A stretch of 64,000 nucleotides of DNA. Source: Homalodisca vitripennis (Eukaryota > Arthropoda > Insecta > Hemiptera > Cicadellidae). Shown here piece after piece: positions 49,034 through 63,600 of the stretch (position 1 is its first letter; each line of letters opens with the position of its first letter). The translations under genes and the position numbers were made by a program. The stretch spans positions 45,119,001 to 45,183,000 of the forward strand of contig NC_060214.1 in NCBI RefSeq assembly GCF_021130785.1, given 5' to 3'. Below the pieces are notes generated by a model, which was not told where the DNA came from, made no database searches, and saw only the letters and a program-made list of their open reading frames with translations.

Positions 49034-51238
49034 TTCGTTTATACTGAAGAAAATCTTACATGTCTGTAATATGTAAATAAGGTTTTTTTATACTTAGTTT
49101 TAACATAACAATGGTTTTACAGTTAAATAAATATCCAAAGTATAATATAATCATAAATAAGATTTATTTGTTAAGAGCTAAAACTTGTTTTTTAAATATA
49201 ATATTTCTCAGTAGGCAATATGTGCCGGGAAGGGAATTTCAATTATCTAAAAGTAGCTATGAGCCACGATACGTTTATAATAATATACTCGTAGATATAA
49301 AATTATAATAATTGAAGATTTATACATGTTATTAGTTATTTATTAATAAAATCATTTTTGTTTTTGGCAGTGAAAGTGTTACAAAAATATTGGGCTTTTC
49401 ATTAAATTTTTTTCGTCTTTCATTGAAAAAGTTTTAACGCTACATTTGGTGTTATATTTTTCTTTTAAATTTCTAAATAATCCACAAATAATTGATAAAT
49501 TTTCGACACTGTAGTATTTAGAATGTATATTAATTTTCTGTAATTACTGAAAATTACTTAAAGTTTTCAGTCTCCTACACTGCTGGTTCCGTCTTATTAT
49601 TTAGATGTGATTTTAAGCCGCCTGTTAAGGTCTGAAAGAAAATTTATGTCATATGGAATAATTTTTTATTCTCTTAATGTTCATTGTTGAAGACATATTT
49701 AAGGTTTTTACTTTGAAAATTAAATGAGATTGTAATGAAAGTATTTTGCATCTGTAAGAAATGGGAAAAAAATCCCTTTTTTAACTAGAAATAGGGAAGA
49801 ACTTCCAGTGCAGTGATTATTCACCCTCGACAGATGAAATCTATTCTAGTAAGACAAGAACTTCGATATCGCAGTGTGCTTAGGGTATGTGAGCCAGAGG
49901 CAAGTCCATTTATCAAGACGAGTTTGTTCTGGCAAATGATCACGTGATAAGGATGAAATACGTCAGTAGGTTTGCAAGTGCACCTGTTTAAAAGTGAAAT
50001 ACGTTAAGTACAGTGTCTCATACTGGTAGTAGTAAATTCTTTGATCACGTGAAGACATATTTGTTAAATTGGTAGACCAGAACTTCCTTAGTTATGCCTT
50101 TTGATTTCTAAACAAAACTGTTCTAAGAAATGTTAGAAAGATATAGTTTGTACTTTTTGACACAAAAATAACCTAGATAAAGTGTAAAAGGTCTTACTCG
50201 TCTTACCTTTCAGGGCTTAAATAAGACTAACAAAGAATTTTATAAATTAATAAAACACTTTTTAGACGAATCTTAGACAAATTTATTTAAACCGAATACA
50301 TTTATGTGATGAAAATATTACGTTTGATGACCCGTTTGGTGTACAGAGCATAATAGTATACTGGCTTTATGCAATAGGATAACAGTGAGACAAAGGAAAA
50401 TGCATTAAGGATAAAGTACGGCCTGTGATCATTATCGTCCCTAGTTTGCAAACCAAGACAATAACCACTCAGGAAGCCCAGTTCTCAGTTTAGCAAGTGT
50501 CTTTAGCACAATCAGATACTGATATAATTGTTCTTCTTCCAACGTCAGGTGCTCTCTATTGTTTGTCTCTAGAACTAGATATATATTATCCAGTAATATA
50601 GGACAAACGATTCAAAAATTTAAAATAGTTTTGCTTGATTTGTATAGATAAGGTAACACTGGTTACATATTCTTAATTTTATGTCATTTAATTTACGGTA
50701 TTATATTAAATTATATTATAGATTTGTTTATTTTGGATCCACACTAACAAAACTCACAGAACGTTTATAAAAACTTATAAAAAATCTCTGGAGAGTTGTA
50801 GATATTCTCTGAGGATTTTATAAGACCGGAAATGGACCATCTACGATATCGTAAGCGCAACCCACTTAATTTCCGCGAAACAAACGACTTCTTTCTTTTG
50901 AAAAATGACAGAATCAATATTGAGATGAAGTTTGGCTTTGTGCCGATCCTTACAACAGCATTTTACAGTATCTTGCACATTGAAAAGTGTTATATGGGAT
51001 TTTACTTTACAATGACTTTCATTTCAAAAATCTTTTGGCAATAATTCATTTAATGTTTTTAATATCTTTATAAAATTTTTAATATATTTAATATTATCTG
51101 CAGTATATTTTTATGTGGCAAACAAGAAATCTATAATTTTTTTTGTGTACGTGTAACTCTTATTCATGTTTGATTTATATCTTAGTACAAGTCATTCAAT
51201 CAGATTTGGCTTAGCATTATTGAATAATTTTACTTTGG

Positions 51239-53000
51239 TCTGTAATATACAACCGCATGTGTAACTGACTGACTGACTCACTCACTCACGTATACTAATT
51301 CTAACCTACTTCCAGATGAGTTAGAGACTTGAAATTTGGTACACAGATAGCTTTCCACGTGTAACCACCAGGAAAATCCCGAAAAGTGAGAATTTTTCAT
51401 TTTCAACCCCTCAAAAAAATTCCCAAAAAATCGCGCATTCTTCACCCCTGCAGGCATTTTTTTGTAAGCCCGATAGCGGGCGAACCGTTGGAGCTAGCTC
51501 GGATCTGACGGAAAATTCATGGTCAGGAATGAAGTGAACTACAAAAAAGGTCTAATGACTTTTTGCTCTATCTTCCATGGTTAAGCGACAAAACGCTCGA
51601 ACATTTGAAATTCCAGAGATTTTTTTTTCGATAAAAATAATGTTTCAAGCCCGATAGCGGCCGAACGTTGGTCCGTAGCTCAAATCTGATTGACCCATCA
51701 AATTAGCAAATTGCGCGATCTACAGAAAAGGTCCAGTAATCTTTTGCCCTATCTCGATTGGTTTGGCCGAAAAACGTGATTATGTACAATTTTGTTGTAA
51801 CTTTTACGCGAAAACTTTTGTTTTTGGGGTCGATAGCGGCGAAACCATTGGTCGGAGGTCAAAATAAGACTAACGTTTTATTTAGGAAATAAGATGACCT
51901 ACAAAAAAGGTCCAGTGACTTTTTACTATATTTCCCTTAGTTTGACCGCAAAAAACGCGATTAAGTGAAAATATTGGACATTTTCGCCTAAAAATTTACA
52001 TTCCGGGCTTGATAGCGGCTAAACGGTTGGTCGTAACTCAAAACAAATTTTAAACGGGATTTAGGAAATCACGTGATCTACAGAAAAGGTTCAGTGACTT
52101 CGGGAGTTGGCTGAGCGTTAGCTAAGCGTCAATAGTAGATAGGGACAGAGGAATATTTATTATGTTCACAGACACAATACCCTCTAAAAAAGGCCCAAGT
52201 GTGTCATTAACCCCCCGGTAATATTAACCCCCCCCCCGGGGATTTCCTGGTATGACCTGATAACCTCCTGTACATTCAACCCCCTGATGTGTTAACCCCC
52301 CTGGTAACATTAAACCCCCCCAGGGAATTTCCTGCCATGACCTCATGTCCGAATTTTACCAGTCACCAAAATCTCTTAAACCCCCCCCCCTGGGAAGATC
52401 CTGGTATGACCAGATAACCCCCTGGAGACTTATCCCCCCGGTAACGTTAACCCCCCCTGGGAAATTTGTTCATATGACCAGACAATATCCTGACGAAATT
52501 AAACCCCCTCTTGTCTTAACCTCCTTAACATTAATCACCCACCCAGGGAATTTCTCGCCCTTGACTAGATAGTCTCCTGGTGATATTAAACCCCCTGTTC
52601 GACTTAAAATACTGCCTTGAGGTCGGTTTTTATTATGTTTATACTAAACAATTCAAGATAGCTGACCCGTGCAGACTTTTCTCCCGAGCTCATTTCTGGC
52701 TAAACCATAGGTCGTAGATCAGAACTGAGGGCACAATCGAAAGACAAAATTAAATTTCCAACAAGAAAGGTCCAGTCACTTTTTGTCGTATCTCTAACGG
52801 TTTAACCGCAAAATGCCCTCAAAGTCAAAAGTTTTTACGAATCCGGAAAAAAATCTATGAAAAAGGTCAATTTTTAAATCCCTTGTCATTTACTTAATGT
52901 CCGGACTTAACCAGTCACCGAATTCCGCTTATCCCCGAATTTGCAAGCGTTTACTTTGGGGGCCTGGGGGCGTAGCCCCCAGCGAGCCGAAGGCGAGTAC
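51239..53000 (+). repeat. Helitron-like repeat, copy 3
   Basis: Starts TCTGTAATATACAACC (shorter TA tract than copies 1 and 2), carries all sub-repeats, and ends with the perfect hairpin CTGGGGGC-GTA-GCCCCCAG (about 52964-52982) and 'gagccgaaggcgagtac'. It shares the substitutions of copy 2 rather than copy 1, as expected if it is the start of the second 13 kb unit. Confidence 0.85.
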
Positions 53001-55611
53001 TTATAACTTATAACCTCTATTGTTGTCTCCTTCATATAACAACAAATATTATTATAGCGTGCAATAAATGCAAAATTAATATAATGGTCCATTTTTATTA
53101 TTTAATATGCTGATATAATCTGTGCGTTAGCGAAGTATATAATTTTGGGAGGGGAGTTTTCTCTTTTATTTTTCTTCTTTTCCGTTTTATTGTTTGTCTG
53201 CCCGTAGGATTCTCGAGATTGCAATGAGATATAGGCTTTTAATTCTGCATGCAACTTCAACGGTGTTTTTCATGTAACATTTGGTCAATCGTAGTGTTAG
53301 TTAAAAATGCATATTTTTACAAGTTTTTGAGTTATTCTCAATCGAAATGTTTTTTATCACATGTTGGCGTGTAAAAATTATTATTATTACATGGTAATTA
53401 GCTTTTTATACGTGTCAAATTACACACACACACGCGGTCACACATATGAAGTGCCTAGTTACATTTTTTACTATCTGAAACTGTAATAAATAATGGCTTT
53501 TCGTAATAAAAGTAACATTGCAGCATCGCATTAAATTCTAAAATGAGGAAGTTAACCGTTAGCCAAACATGAGAAAGAGGGGATTGATGATGAGATGGTG
53601 GATACTAAGTACATTTCTTAATTAGAAAAAATAATATAAAATGCCAACAAATAGACTACAAATTGGAAATTTCTTTCACAGTTTCGTAATTATACTAATT
53701 AAAAAAATTCATAACATAGAGAGTAGATTATGTCAATACGAAAGAAAACTGATCATTAGCCGTGTTGGTTTAGATTAGTTAAAAATGGAAGGTTTATTAA
53801 AACAGCCAAAAAACATTAAGTGATTTAATGATTCCATACACACGGTATGGAATCGTGTCAGTTAATCAGATATATCCCCTTTTAATCGTGACGTTCAGTT
53901 TCTTAGATATGGTCTGACCGTAATATAAGTTTTATTATTTTAGTTATTTGTATCTTTTTAGTCCCTTGAAAAGTATATCAAGCTAACTATAAACATGTAA
54001 ACATGAAAAATAATTTTCTGTTACACATTTAAACTCTTTCTATTACCTTCAATTTTGATTCCTACCAAAACTGTCTTACAAGATAAAGATCAACTCCTTT
54101 TTTTAAGACAAAATATAATAATTCTTCTATAGGTTTTCAAGAACCAATGGCTACGTATTTTACAAATGCTAATATTAAACTTTTTTCAAGAATATTTAAT
54201 CTAAGGAAACATTTTTACAGCTTTTGTGATTGACTAATACCCTTACTTGAAAATAAAAAAAGTATATCCTGATTTAATATAGAGTATAATACTAGGAAAT
54301 TAAGAGGAATAATAACATGATTGTGCAAATATAGAGAGAAAAGCGGTGGGTGTTTACTAGTAGATAAGTGAATGGAAATAACAAATCAATCACAGCCACA
54401 TTTCTAAGATTTATGATAATTACTTAACTACGTGTTGACGTGTTTTATGAAATTTGACATATTGCCTTGTAAATAGCCTTCAATAGGTTGTGAAGTAATT
54501 TATCTATATTTATTAACATTTTTCTTCACAAATGAACGTAATGAAGTCTCTGGTCTATACAAGTTAGTATGAAAGGTGTAGGAGGCTGTTAGATCGTTAC
54601 TACGTCATCCCATTACCTCTAGATCTATTACCTACTTGGAGACTATTAAATATTCAAGCACAATGTGTAGCGTATCCACCTGCCGCTAAAAACACTTGGG
54701 ATTACGGCAGGTAAAAGTACCTGTCATTTATAGAGACGAAAATGTTACATGCTCTAGTACTTAAATGGTTTTACAGTGTTTAATTAATATCGAAAGTATA
54801 ATATAATCATAAATAATATTATTTTTTCGGGTAAATATAATTACTGGTTATTAACGAATAATTTTCTCAGTAGGCGAATGTTCCAAGAAAGAAATTATAT
54901 AAAAGAGGCTATGAGCCACGACACGTTAATGATAATACACACTTAAATTAGATTTGTACTATCGTGCAATAAAATAGTTCAATATATTTTAGAAATGATT
55001 AATTATTTATAAATAAGTTATTTTTCATAATTATTATTGAGATACAATAGGATTTTACCGAACTTATGTTGAAATATATGTCGTCTTTAGTGAAAAAATC
55101 AGTAACGCAACGTTTTTCTTTATAGTTTTACTTTTATATTTATAAATAATAGTAGTTTAGGTTGGTATTCTTTATTATACTGTAGTATTTAGAATTGTTA
55201 TACATTTTATGTAATTACTGAAGATTACTTGGAGTTTTAAATCCACGCTTATAATTTCGTCTTTTTAACTATATGCTTTAGCCGCTTGTTGAGAAAATTG
55301 TTAAATAACGTGCTGCAATTTTTATTTCTTTTATTGTTTTAATGTGGAAGTCACATTTTATATATTTTATTTTAGAGTGAAATTTGATGCTCATGAAAGT
55401 ATTTTGTTTCTGTAAGAGATAGGAAAACATAAATCGCATTTTTCTTATCGTCGCAGGGCATTTTTTTTTTTATTTTTTTTTATTTACTTGTGTAAATTTT
55501 GTTGCTGTGTTATTTTTGTTTCATACTTTTTATTATACCTTTTATTATACCTTTTTGAAAACGGCAAAGCCGAAATATTAAAGGAAATTTAAACTAAGAA
55601 GTCTAATTTGT

Positions 55612-55691
<80 letters not shown>

Positions 55692-57648
55692 ATGTATATG
55701 TGCATATATATATATAGGGCATGTGCTCTCTAGGGCAATGGTATTTTTAAAGTAGGTCAATATCACTGAGCTTGTTCAATGTCTAGTTTAAAAACATTCT
55801 CTTTAAAAAGGCTCCTTTGAAATATATAAATTTTATATTCATTTTCAATTATTTACGGCTTTGGATTAGCTACTGAACACACTGTTCTGTCGAATTTTAG
55901 AAAGAGATGGTTTGAAATATTTCTCACAAAAATAACCTAGAAAAAGGCGTAAAGTCCTACCCGTGACAGGACTAACAGAGTATTATCTAAATTAATAAGT
56001 CATGTGCTAATGTATAGTAGACAAATTTATTTATACGTAATATAACTCATCTACATGACGGTAATATTAAGTTTGATTACCCTATTTGTTGTACATAATG
56101 GTACACTGGTTTTGTGCAATAAGATAACAATGAGTCCAAGGAAAGTACATTAAAGACAAAGTACGGTTTGTGATTAAGATTGTCCCTAGTTTGTAAACCA
56201 AGACAATAACCACCCAGGAAGCCCAGTTCTCAGTTTAGCAAATGTCTTCATTACAATCTGATACTGTCATAATTGTACTGATCTCATCTCCAGGTGCCCT
56301 CTATTGTTTTTCTCTAAAAACCTAATATATATATATGGAAGAATGGATGAATTCTTTTGCATGATATGTATAGTTACAAGAACCTGCTTACAACGTGTTT
56401 ATTTAAATGAATTTTTATTTATATTATTTAATTCTATTATACATGTCTTTTATTTTGAATCGACACTGGCGTAAACACACAGAATATAACAGGTATAAAC
56501 ATTATCTGTAGAGTTTCAGACATACTCAGAGAATTCTTTAAGATCTAAAATGGATTTTCAACGATATCGTAAGCACAACCAACTTATTTTCGTGTGAAAA
56601 ACGACTCTCTCGACTTATGATAATGACATAATCAATATCGAGAGGAAATTTGGCTTGTTCGCGATCCTTTCCTAGAGACTGTATCTCGCATACATGTTAA
56701 TTACGTTACGTATATACTTAAAATTTACGTTAAAAACATATATACTTACAACAAATAACAAGGACTGAGTTTCCACATATTTCAATGATTTATTGCCTTG
56801 ACAGACAAGATGCACTTCTCTAAGACACATAGATCACAGGATCTTTAAGAGATATGAGGTGGAAAGAAGTTCATATTTCAAGACGGGTTTGTCCTGTCAT
56901 AGGATCACGCGATAAGGATGAAACACGACAGTGGGTTTACAAAGTGCTTCTGCTTAAAAGTGAAATTCGGTGTTTACAGCATCTATCTCCTTGAAGTATT
57001 CTATTTGTCTGATTACTTGAAGTCAATTTTGGTTTGTCCTATAATATATTCCTTAGTAAAGGAAGGAAAGTAACTTCCAAAATAAATGTTTTCATATTAA
57101 ATTACATGTCGTTAAAAAAGCATAACTCTTTTTTTATCTGCAAGTATGATTATAACTTATAATTTAAGCACTATTAGAAGTATGGCTGCACTTTTTTATT
57201 TGTGTTATTGTATATTTTATTTGCATATAAAATTAAATATTTATTAAAAATATATCATGTAATTTCTTTTTAAAACAATCAGTTTTTATGTAACTAAGGA
57301 AATAGTGTTTAGTAAATGTAATATGGGACAATGTCTAAAAAACTAATAAAAAAATTTTTTACTACAAAATTTAGTTTACTAAAACATCTTAATATTATTA
57401 TGAAGTCAATGATATGTAATGGGGAAGATTTTCTTTAGTTAATATAAGCAAGATTAGTTTTGTGAGAAATTGTTTCTCTGCAGTGAGCTAGGAAACTAAT
57501 GTAAAGCTACTGAAACATGTAATTCGACCTCTACTCTTGATATGTAAACTAGTTCTCTTTATGGCAATTCCATTTTGTTCAATAGTATCCTAGATTGACT
57601 AAATATATAAACTAGAACAACTAACTTCGTGTTGTACATGAATTAATA
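53001..57648 (+). repeat. Beta unit of copy B
   Basis: Near-exact copy of 39967-44610, including the compound microsatellite (55613-55689) and the competing hairpins (54678-54723). The hairpin loop has one extra A. Confidence 0.93.
55613..55689 (+). repeat. Compound (TA)n(TG)n microsatellite, copy B
   Basis: About 19 TA and 18 GT units; shorter TA part than its counterpart at 42567. Confidence 0.97.
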
Positions 57649-60600
57649 ACCAAGGCAGATTTTCCCCTCCCTATCATCAGGAACAACAGCCATAGCACGC
57701 AATGAATGTAAGTACTTATCAACGTCAAGTTGCATAATGGTAACACTCACTCAATAAGGGCACTAGCCAATATTTTTTACTTTTATATGTAACTATGATG
57801 CCATCGAGAAAATCGTAGCATAAACAATTTTTTTAACTAACAAACTACAATCATCTGAAATAAAATCTGGAATTATGACACGTGCAGGCTAAACATTAAC
57901 AACATATCTGGATAACGATTTCAACTATATAATTCGTTTAAATATTACATAAATCTTAATTTTATATTTAAATATGAAATAGTTCAATGATGTTCATCCG
58001 TGGGAATGGGATAAGCATTATTGTAACTCATTACTCCTCATTAGCCTGGCCGAATTTCCTATTGGAATTTATTTTCTTTATACTAACCAAAAAAATTTTT
58101 AGAGTTAAATATGTAATTTGACAGCTTGAAATTGTATATATAACTGCAACAGTTTTTGTTATGTAACAGAGGGACAAGCATATCTTTAGGCAGTTAAATA
58201 TGTTTACTTTCATATTTTTGTTATTTTTTCTGAATCTAAATTTTTAAAATGACATATTAACATATAAAACTTATTACTACTTATATCAAAGAGTACTATA
58301 TAATAGCACTCCTTGGAAACATTTAGATTAGCAGTGTATGCCGGTAGCGTAAATAAAAACAACATTCTTTACGATTACTTATTGTCATAAATGTAAAAAT
58401 ACGAAGATATAATGCCCAGCTATATTTTAAATGTTTATAACTTTGTTGAGCAATACATTTCGTTATGAAAAAATAGAAGTAATATTATGGCTTCCAATTA
58501 TACTAAAAAAGCAAGCAAGTTGGTCGGCGGCCAGAATGGTTTCAAATACAGGGATGAAAGTGAGGGTCGTTGATAATATGGTGGAAACAGCATCGCTCTA
58601 TTTTTTTAACATGGTGCAGAAAGCTTAGAACAATAACTATCTCACTACCATTAGTAATACGTTAAGGCTATTTTAATATAATAAAAATAAATAAATACTC
58701 TTAGTTGTATATCTATTTCGGTAATAAATATCAGGAAATGTGACTATCACATAAGTTCCTTAAATTCAAAAATTTATCATTCCATCTCATTGAAATAGTG
58801 AGAAATTTCTGTCATGGTTTCGTAAATCTAAGATACAATATTTTTCGTAACATATAAAGTACATTATATCAATAACAGGTTTCTTTTAAATTTTATTTTT
58901 ACATATACTAAACAACAGGTAATATTTTTACAAATAATTTCTTACCGCCCATATTAACATATTATCACTGAAAATATTTTCAAATCCATACTTTTTTCCA
59001 CTGGCGGGCATTTGAAATATAGAATAACTAGTAATACAAATTTAAGGATAGTAAAATTTGATTGAGTTCCTCCCAAACTCATAATCTGATGAAATGAGTA
59101 CAATTGAGGATAATAGAGCTAGGATGTTAATTTTAACATTTTTTTTTAAATTTCCTGGGTGTAGGTAATAATAACACTTGGCAATAAAACTCTACGCAAA
59201 TTTGATAACTAATAAAAATTGCTATAATTTTTAACATTCCCCGAATTCCTTGTAAAGGGTTTATAATTTGCTCATAAATTGACGTAAAAAATGAGTCAAT
59301 CAACTAACAAAATGTTAAGATCCAAATATGTAAAGGCTATTTGCCTTCAGCAGAGTGGATCAATTTGCAGTTTATTAGCACACACCTCTTGAAATCGATA
59401 TTAGAATTTTCTTCCATAAGAACTGATCGTCATCCGTACTTTTTAAGGGTAAATAAAAACGGGAGGGTATTAAAAAAGCTAAATATAATAAGCTATAAAT
59501 TTCTTCGTAGATTGTAATTTTCTTAGCCTATTTTCGTCAAGCAAACCGCTACACGTAAATACGCTTGGATTAAGTGTGTAATCAGATGTATCCCCTTAAT
59601 TGGTGACTTTCAGATTTTGAGATATGGTCTGAAAATGATGTAAGTGTTATTATTTGTATCTTTTGGTCACTTGAAAATTATGTCAAGCTAAGTGTAAACA
59701 TAATAAAAAATACTTTTTTTATCATAATTTAGCACTTTAATATACTTCCATTTTTAATCCCACGAAAATTAGAGCGGCTAAGGATCTCCTCTTTCTTATT
59801 AGAAAATCTAATTACTCTTCATTTCAAGAACCACATGTTTTGTTGTTAAATTATGAAATTTGTCTTTCGGCTCATGGACTAAAAAATACTGATTGCGTAT
59901 TTAATAAATTAATACTATTTCAAAATCTGTTTAGTAATCTTATCTATGGATAAAATGTTACAACTTTCATAAATGACTAATACTCTTGTTAGTAAATAAA
60001 TAAGATAATTCCTTGTGTTATTTAGAATATAGTACTAGGAAATGAAGTGGAATATTAAAACTATAGAATAAAGATAGCGAGAGAAGCGTTGGGTATTATC
60101 TAGTTGCTTAGTAATAGGAAATTTGAAGCAGTCATATCAGCATTTCTGAGCTAAAAGGCTAATTCTTTAACTTTGTGTTGACGTGTTTTAATAGAGACAA
60201 GGAATATTGTCACCAATTAAAAGTTTTCAAAGTCTCACTAATTATATAAACTTGAGCAAAACAATTTAATTTGAGTTTGTGTTTTCAGGTTTATCTTGTT
60301 AGCTTCTTTCTTAATTTGCTAACAAAACTTGACTATAATAAAGTAAACCTTACGGGTTATGAACAACGTATATTATGAGATTGTTCTAATATAATTAAAA
60401 CTAAAACTAAAAGCCTACCTGTAGAAAAGGCGTTGTCTAACTCGATACATAGCTCTCTAGTGAGGATTCCTATAATAAATTTAACGATATTCCTATATAA
60501 CATAACTGACAAGTATTGCCAAACAATTTAAAAGCAGTTTATAATAATTTCCCTCTCTTGGTGGTTATATCTTCTTTTCTTTAATGTAGGGCTACAGTAA

Positions 60601-63600
60601 AATAGTAATAGGAAAGCAATATGGTAAACAAGATATAAATATAGTATTAGGCTTATTTTACTAAAGTATTAAAAAATGCAAAAACATAATAGATAGTAAA
60701 ATAAATTGATAAATATTTTGTAAAGTTATAATGTAGATTAATACTCAAAAAAGTCTTAAAAATGCTATCCTGCAAAGCTGACTGCATAATAATCATACAT
60801 GGATCCTAAGATCTCTTACTCGTGCATCTATCTACATCCAGTCTACCCATAATCACGATTTCATCTAAATACGCAACGTATATATATTTAATAATAACAG
60901 ATGACAAATTCCAGATTTTTTGAATGAAAATAAAAAAAACACCCATGTGGATTTTAAATACATATTTATTCTTTTTATAATATAAATAAGACTACTAGTT
61001 CACATTAAACAATTTTAATAAATTTCTTGCCACGCAAATAATTTAATCGTTGCACAGACATCTGGCTATAGAAAATTACAGAACACGGATACTTTCTTCA
61101 CTGCAGTTGCAAAATTTTTCGTAATTATTTTATTAATTTACTTTAAACGACATGTCGTTACATTTATTATGCAATTTTCAAAAACTAACCATTAATGTAA
61201 AATCCTTTATTTTTATTCAATTTATGTGATTGTTTCATTTAGTCATCTATAAATAGTGCAATATCCATTTTGATTTTTGTATGGTTGATCCATTTAAAAT
61301 ATGGTTGATAGATGTTTAAGGGAGTCAAAGTGAAATGTGTTATAATACAAACACATTCATTCATAAATATGAAATCGTGAGTTCATTTATAATAGCCAAC
61401 TTTAATTATGTTTTAATACAAATACATGCATACATACGGTATGTACATACGGTATCACAAAATTCAAACTATATATAACGAAATTTATTAAACAAAACCA
61501 TAGAAAATATACTGTCTTTACCATATGTGTAAAATATTGTATAATTATCCTTTATATTGGCTCATTGTAAACAAACAAACACATGTTTCTAAAAATATTA
61601 TTTTACAACTTATTCAATGATTATTCCTAGTCTTCTATTGCTTTTTCTAATAAACCAGAAATGTAAACTGTTATTTATATATCCTCAAATTCAATAGATC
61701 CACAAGTGCATTTCACTCGGCTGCAACAGGAAAGAACCTCTAAAATATACCTCAAGAGTTTTTAAATACTCTTTGTATATAAGGTAGTTATTATGAAATT
61801 GTGACATATTGCCTTATCAATAGCCTTCAGTAGGTTGTAAAATTAGAGTTATGTACATTTTATGTACATGTTTCTTCACAAATATACTACTACTCGTATA
61901 TCATGTCTCAAGGCGTTTGTAGAGAGGTATAGGAAGTTCTTAGTTCATTACTACGTTAGCCCTTTATATCTAGACTTATTGGAAACTACCTACTTGGAAA
62001 CTATTAAATATTCAAACACAAAGTGTTTCCACCTGTCACTAAAACACTCTGGAACTTATGGCAGGTAAAATTACCTGTTCGTTTATACTGAAGAAAATCT
62101 TACATGTCTGTAATATGTAAATAAGGTTTTTTATACTTAGTTTTAACATAACAATGGTTTTACAGTTAAATAAATATCCAAAGTATAATATAATCATAAA
62201 TAAGATTTATTTGTTAAGAGCTAAAACTTGTTTTTTAAATATAATATTTCTCAGTAGGCAATATGTGCCGGGAAGGGAATTTCAATTATCTAAAAGTAGC
62301 TATGAGCCACGATACGTTTATAATAATATACTCGTAGATATAAAATTATAATAATTGAAGATTTATACATGTTATTAGTTATTTATTAATAAAATCATTT
62401 TTGTTTTTGGCAGTGAAAGTGTTACAAAAATATTGGGCTTTTCATTAAATTTTTTTCGTCTTTCATTGAAAAAGTTTTAACGCTACATTTGGTGTTATAT
62501 TTTTCTTTTAAATTTCTAAATAATCCACAAATAATTGATAAATTTTCGACACTGTAGTATTTAGAATGTATATTAATTTTCTGTAATTACTGAAAATTAC
62601 TTAAAGTTTTCAGTCTCCTACACTGCTGGTTCCGTCTTATTATTTAGATGTGATTTTAAGCCGCCTGTTAAGGTCTGAAAGAAAATTTATGTCATATGGA
62701 ATAATTTTTTATTCTCTTAATGTTCATTGTTGAAGACATATTTAAGGTTTTTACTTTGAAAATTAAATGAGATTGTAATGAAAGTATTTTGCATCTGTAA
62801 GAAATGGGAAAAAAATCCCTTTTTTAACTAGAAATAGGGAAGAACTTCCAGTGCAGTGATTATTCACCCTCGACAGATGAAATCTATTCTAGTAAGACAA
62901 GAACTTCGATATCGCAGTGTGCTTAGGGTATGTGAGCCAGAGGCAAGTCCATTTATCAAGACGAGTTTGTTCTGGCAAATGATCACGTGATAAGGATGAA
63001 ATACGTCAGTAGGTTTGCAAGTGCACCTGTTTAAAAGTGAAATACGTTAAGTACAGTGTCTCATACTGGTAGTAGTAAATTCTTTGATCACGTGAAGACA
63101 TATTTGTTAAATTGGTAGACCAGAACTTCCTTAGTTATGCCTTTTGATTTCTAAACAAACTGTTCTAAGAAATGTTAGAAAGATATAGTTTGTACTTTTT
63201 GACACAAAAATAACCTAGATAAAGTGTAAAAGGTCTTACTCGTCTTACCTTTCAGGGCTTAAATAAGACTAACAAAGAATTTTATAAATTAATAAAACAC
63301 TTTTTAGACGAATCTTAGACAAATTTATTTAAACCGAATACATTTATGTGATGAAAATATTACGTTTGATGACCCGTTTGGTGTACAGAGCATAATAGTA
63401 TACTGGCTTTATGCAATAGGATAACAGTGAGACAAAGGAAAATGCATTAAGGATAAAGTACGGCCTGTGATCATTATCGTCCCTAGTTTGCAAACCAAGA
63501 CAATAACCACTCAGGAAGCCCAGTTCTCAGTTTAGCAAGTGTCTTTAGCACAATCAGATACTGATATAATTGTTCTTCTTCCAACGTCAGGTGCTCTCTA

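Larger units (their letters stand above)
38203..51238 (+). repeat. 13 kb tandem unit, copy A
   Basis: Matches 51239 onward base for base over its whole length, apart from homopolymer or microsatellite length changes and a few substitutions. Anchors: 'aaccgcatgt' at 38217 and 51251; the frame at 44993-45175 recurs at 58031-58213; that at 49111-49308 recurs at 62154-62351. The offset drifts only from 13034 to 13043. Contents: Helitron-like copy 2, beta, gamma. The unit starts exactly at the TC end of the Helitron-like repeat. It contains no supportable gene. Confidence 0.95.
44611..51238 (+). repeat. Diverged non-coding unit, gamma
   Basis: Starts directly after beta without a Helitron-like repeat between them. 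It is collinear with beta but carries an extra ~1.6 kb (47153-48754) and has lost the end of the unit: at 51238 it stops where alpha (about 35055) continues. A GC-richer patch at about 45460-45590 contains a frame that is open in copy B but shifted by one A in copy A, so it is not a supported gene. Confidence 0.8.

Noticed and set aside
34669..51044. Conserved 'M-x-H-L-R-Y-R-K' start at 34669, 50832 and (partly) 43514 as a small protein family
   Set aside because: The beta copy closes after about 15 codons and the copy-B gamma version shifts frame after about 20, so the similarity is DNA-level conservation of the repeat.
58431..58628. 65-codon frame in copy B with a plausible protein-like end
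   Set aside because: The otherwise identical copy A has one more A in a homopolymer that breaks the frame; no family resemblance.
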